Of a stretch of DNA of 64,000 nt, positions 63,204 to 64,000 are shown piece after piece. The translations under genes were made by a program, and so were the position numbers. Each line of letters opens with the position of its first letter. Position 1 is the first letter of the stretch. The notes beneath the pieces were generated by a model. The model was not told where the DNA came from. It was given only the letters and a program-made list of their open reading frames with translations, and searched no databases. Source of the stretch: Gimesia aquarii (GTDB taxonomy: Bacteria > Planctomycetota > Planctomycetia > Planctomycetales > Planctomycetaceae). The stretch spans positions 3,788,020-3,852,019 of the forward strand of contig NZ_CP037422.1 of assembly GCF_007748175.1 (NCBI RefSeq). Reading direction: 5' to 3'.

Positions 63204-64000
63204 AGCAGTCGACCAACCAACTGGTCGAACACTTTTTTCGGCACGAGTCTGCGAATCTGATTGCAGTGCTGACGCGCGCCTTTGGTATGCGCCGGATTGA
63301 CCTGATTGAAGACATGGTTCAGGTCGCAATCTTAGAGGCCATGCACGCCTGGAAACAACGCGGCGTCCCGGAAAATCCCGCTGCCTGGGTTCATCATGTG
63401 GCAAAGAATCGCATTCTCGATTCCATACGTCGTGAAAAAACATATGAAAAAGCGATCACATTATCTGGTCTCTCAATTGCCAGTCAATCAATTAATGCTC
63501 AGGAATCAATGGTTGATCAATGGCTTGAGAAAGAAGAGCTACCCGACAGTTTATTGCGTATGATATTTGTCTGCTGTCATCCATCGCTGGAACGAAAGTC
63601 GCAGATTGCACTGACGTTAAAAACACTTTGTGGATTTGGAATTTCTGAAATCTCTCGGGGACTACTATTACCCAGCGAAACGGTTAAGAAACGTATTCAA
63701 CGTGCAAAACATTCTCTGGCAACAGCAAATGTGCGACTTGAACTACCCAGCGATGATCAGCTAACACAGCGACTAGATGTCGTACATGATGTACTTTATT
63801 TGATGTTTAATGAAGGCTATAGCACTTCCCACGGAACAGAGCCAATTCGCGACGAAATCTGCGAGGAGGCAGTCCGACTCTGTCATCTGCTTTGTGAAAG
63901 TCCTTACTCATCTCCGTCAACAAAAGCACTGCTCGCTTTGCAATTGTTCCATGCCGCGCGACTCGATGCGAGAACTGATGAAAACGGAGCAGTGATACTT
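63200..64000 (+). CDS. ECF RNA polymerase sigma factor (ECF42-like), 3' end beyond the window
   Basis: The open frame starts at ATG 63200, overlapping the YCII gene, and runs to the window end (267 codons, no stop). Region 2: DLIEDMVQVAILEAMHAW, then PENPAAWVHHVAKNRILDSIRR. Region 4: IFVCCHPSLERKSQIALTLK and GFGISEISRGLLLPSETVKKRIQRAK. A C-terminal extension then begins (VLYLMFNEGYSTSHGTEPIRDEI, ending in LFHAARLDARTDENG), the long helical tail typical of sigma factors linked to YCII/DGPF proteins. No anti-sigma factor is visible. Full length would be about 410 residues. Confidence 0.9.
   Translation, partial: MKQSTNQLVEHFFRHESANLIAVLTRAFGMRRIDLIEDMVQVAILEAMHAWKQRGVPENPAAWVHHVAKNRILDSIRREKTYEKAITLSGLSIASQSINAQESMVDQWLEKEELPDSLLRMIFVCCHPSLERKSQIALTLKTLCGFGISEISRGLLLPSETVKKRIQRAKHSLATANVRLELPSDDQLTQRLDVVHDVLYLMFNEGYSTSHGTEPIRDEICEEAVRLCHLLCESPYSSPSTKALLALQLFHAARLDARTDENGAVIL

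Overview
The window looks like a chromosomal segment of a planctomycete (order Planctomycetales; Gimesia/Rubinisphaera-like by gene content, genus not resolvable by eye). The evidence is the paralogue families that are hallmarks of this phylum: DUF1587/1595/1592/1588/1585 cytochrome proteins, DUF1549/DUF1553, DUF1501, DUF1552, a DUF1559 prepilin-like protein with an H-X9-DG tail, a PPC-domain secreted protein and a sulfatase. No rRNA, intact tRNA or CRISPR array was recognised.

Region 1 (1-10.5 kb, + strand) is a defence island. Four genes are joined by 4-nt start/stop overlaps: a PD-(D/E)XK-like nuclease, a type I restriction HsdR subunit, a protein with a SAM-methyltransferase signature, and a long reverse transcriptase of the UG/Abi kind that starts at TTG behind a strong ribosome binding site. 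HsdM and HsdS are not in the window and are probably upstream. An AAA+ ATPase/subtilisin pair (IetAS) follows. Region 2 (10.7-11.5 kb, - strand) is a decayed two-gene operon whose second member is a superfamily 1 helicase with several in-frame stops. Its first member is cut off where the next locus begins.

Region 3 (11.5-31.8 kb, - strand) is the most unusual part: six co-directional, overlapping or tightly spaced genes. They encode a membrane-anchored giant protein of about 4,360 residues, a 1,194-residue protein with a MotA/TolQ/ExbB channel domain at its C-terminus, two ExbD/TolR-like proteins that keep the transmembrane Asp, and two small secreted proteins, one with an NlpC/P60-like Cys/His arrangement. 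The giant carries six full and one partial copies of a repeat of about 180 residues, two of them nearly identical in DNA, plus diverged copies. A diverged version of the same repeat can be read inside the ExbB-like protein, which suggests that the two components interact. I infer a proton-motive-force-driven trans-envelope machine. It is not Zorya, Tol-Pal or TonB in the usual form.

Region 4 (32-35.4 kb) holds a small hypothetical gene, a BRCT protein and AT-rich genes including two DUF4145/HEPN-like proteins. Region 5 (35.7-39.1 kb) is a DUF1592-type cytochrome/DUF1552 pair. Region 6 (39.3-41.7 kb) is a possible remnant mobile element: a tyrosine-recombinase pseudogene and an acyltransferase flanked by two near-identical 14-bp sequences that resemble a tmRNA 3' end, each followed by a terminator hairpin.

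Region 7 (42-64 kb) is mostly core-like: the DUF1559 protein, divergent hcp and protoglobin genes (nitrosative stress), a DUF1549-DUF1501-PPC operon, a ceramidase-like hydrolase, a catabolic cluster (GabT-like aminotransferase, UPF0261/Tm-1-like, PEP-hydrolase-family TIM barrel, EthD), a sulfatase, a second DUF1501 protein, and two YCII/DGPF proteins coupled to an ECF sigma factor that runs off the window end.
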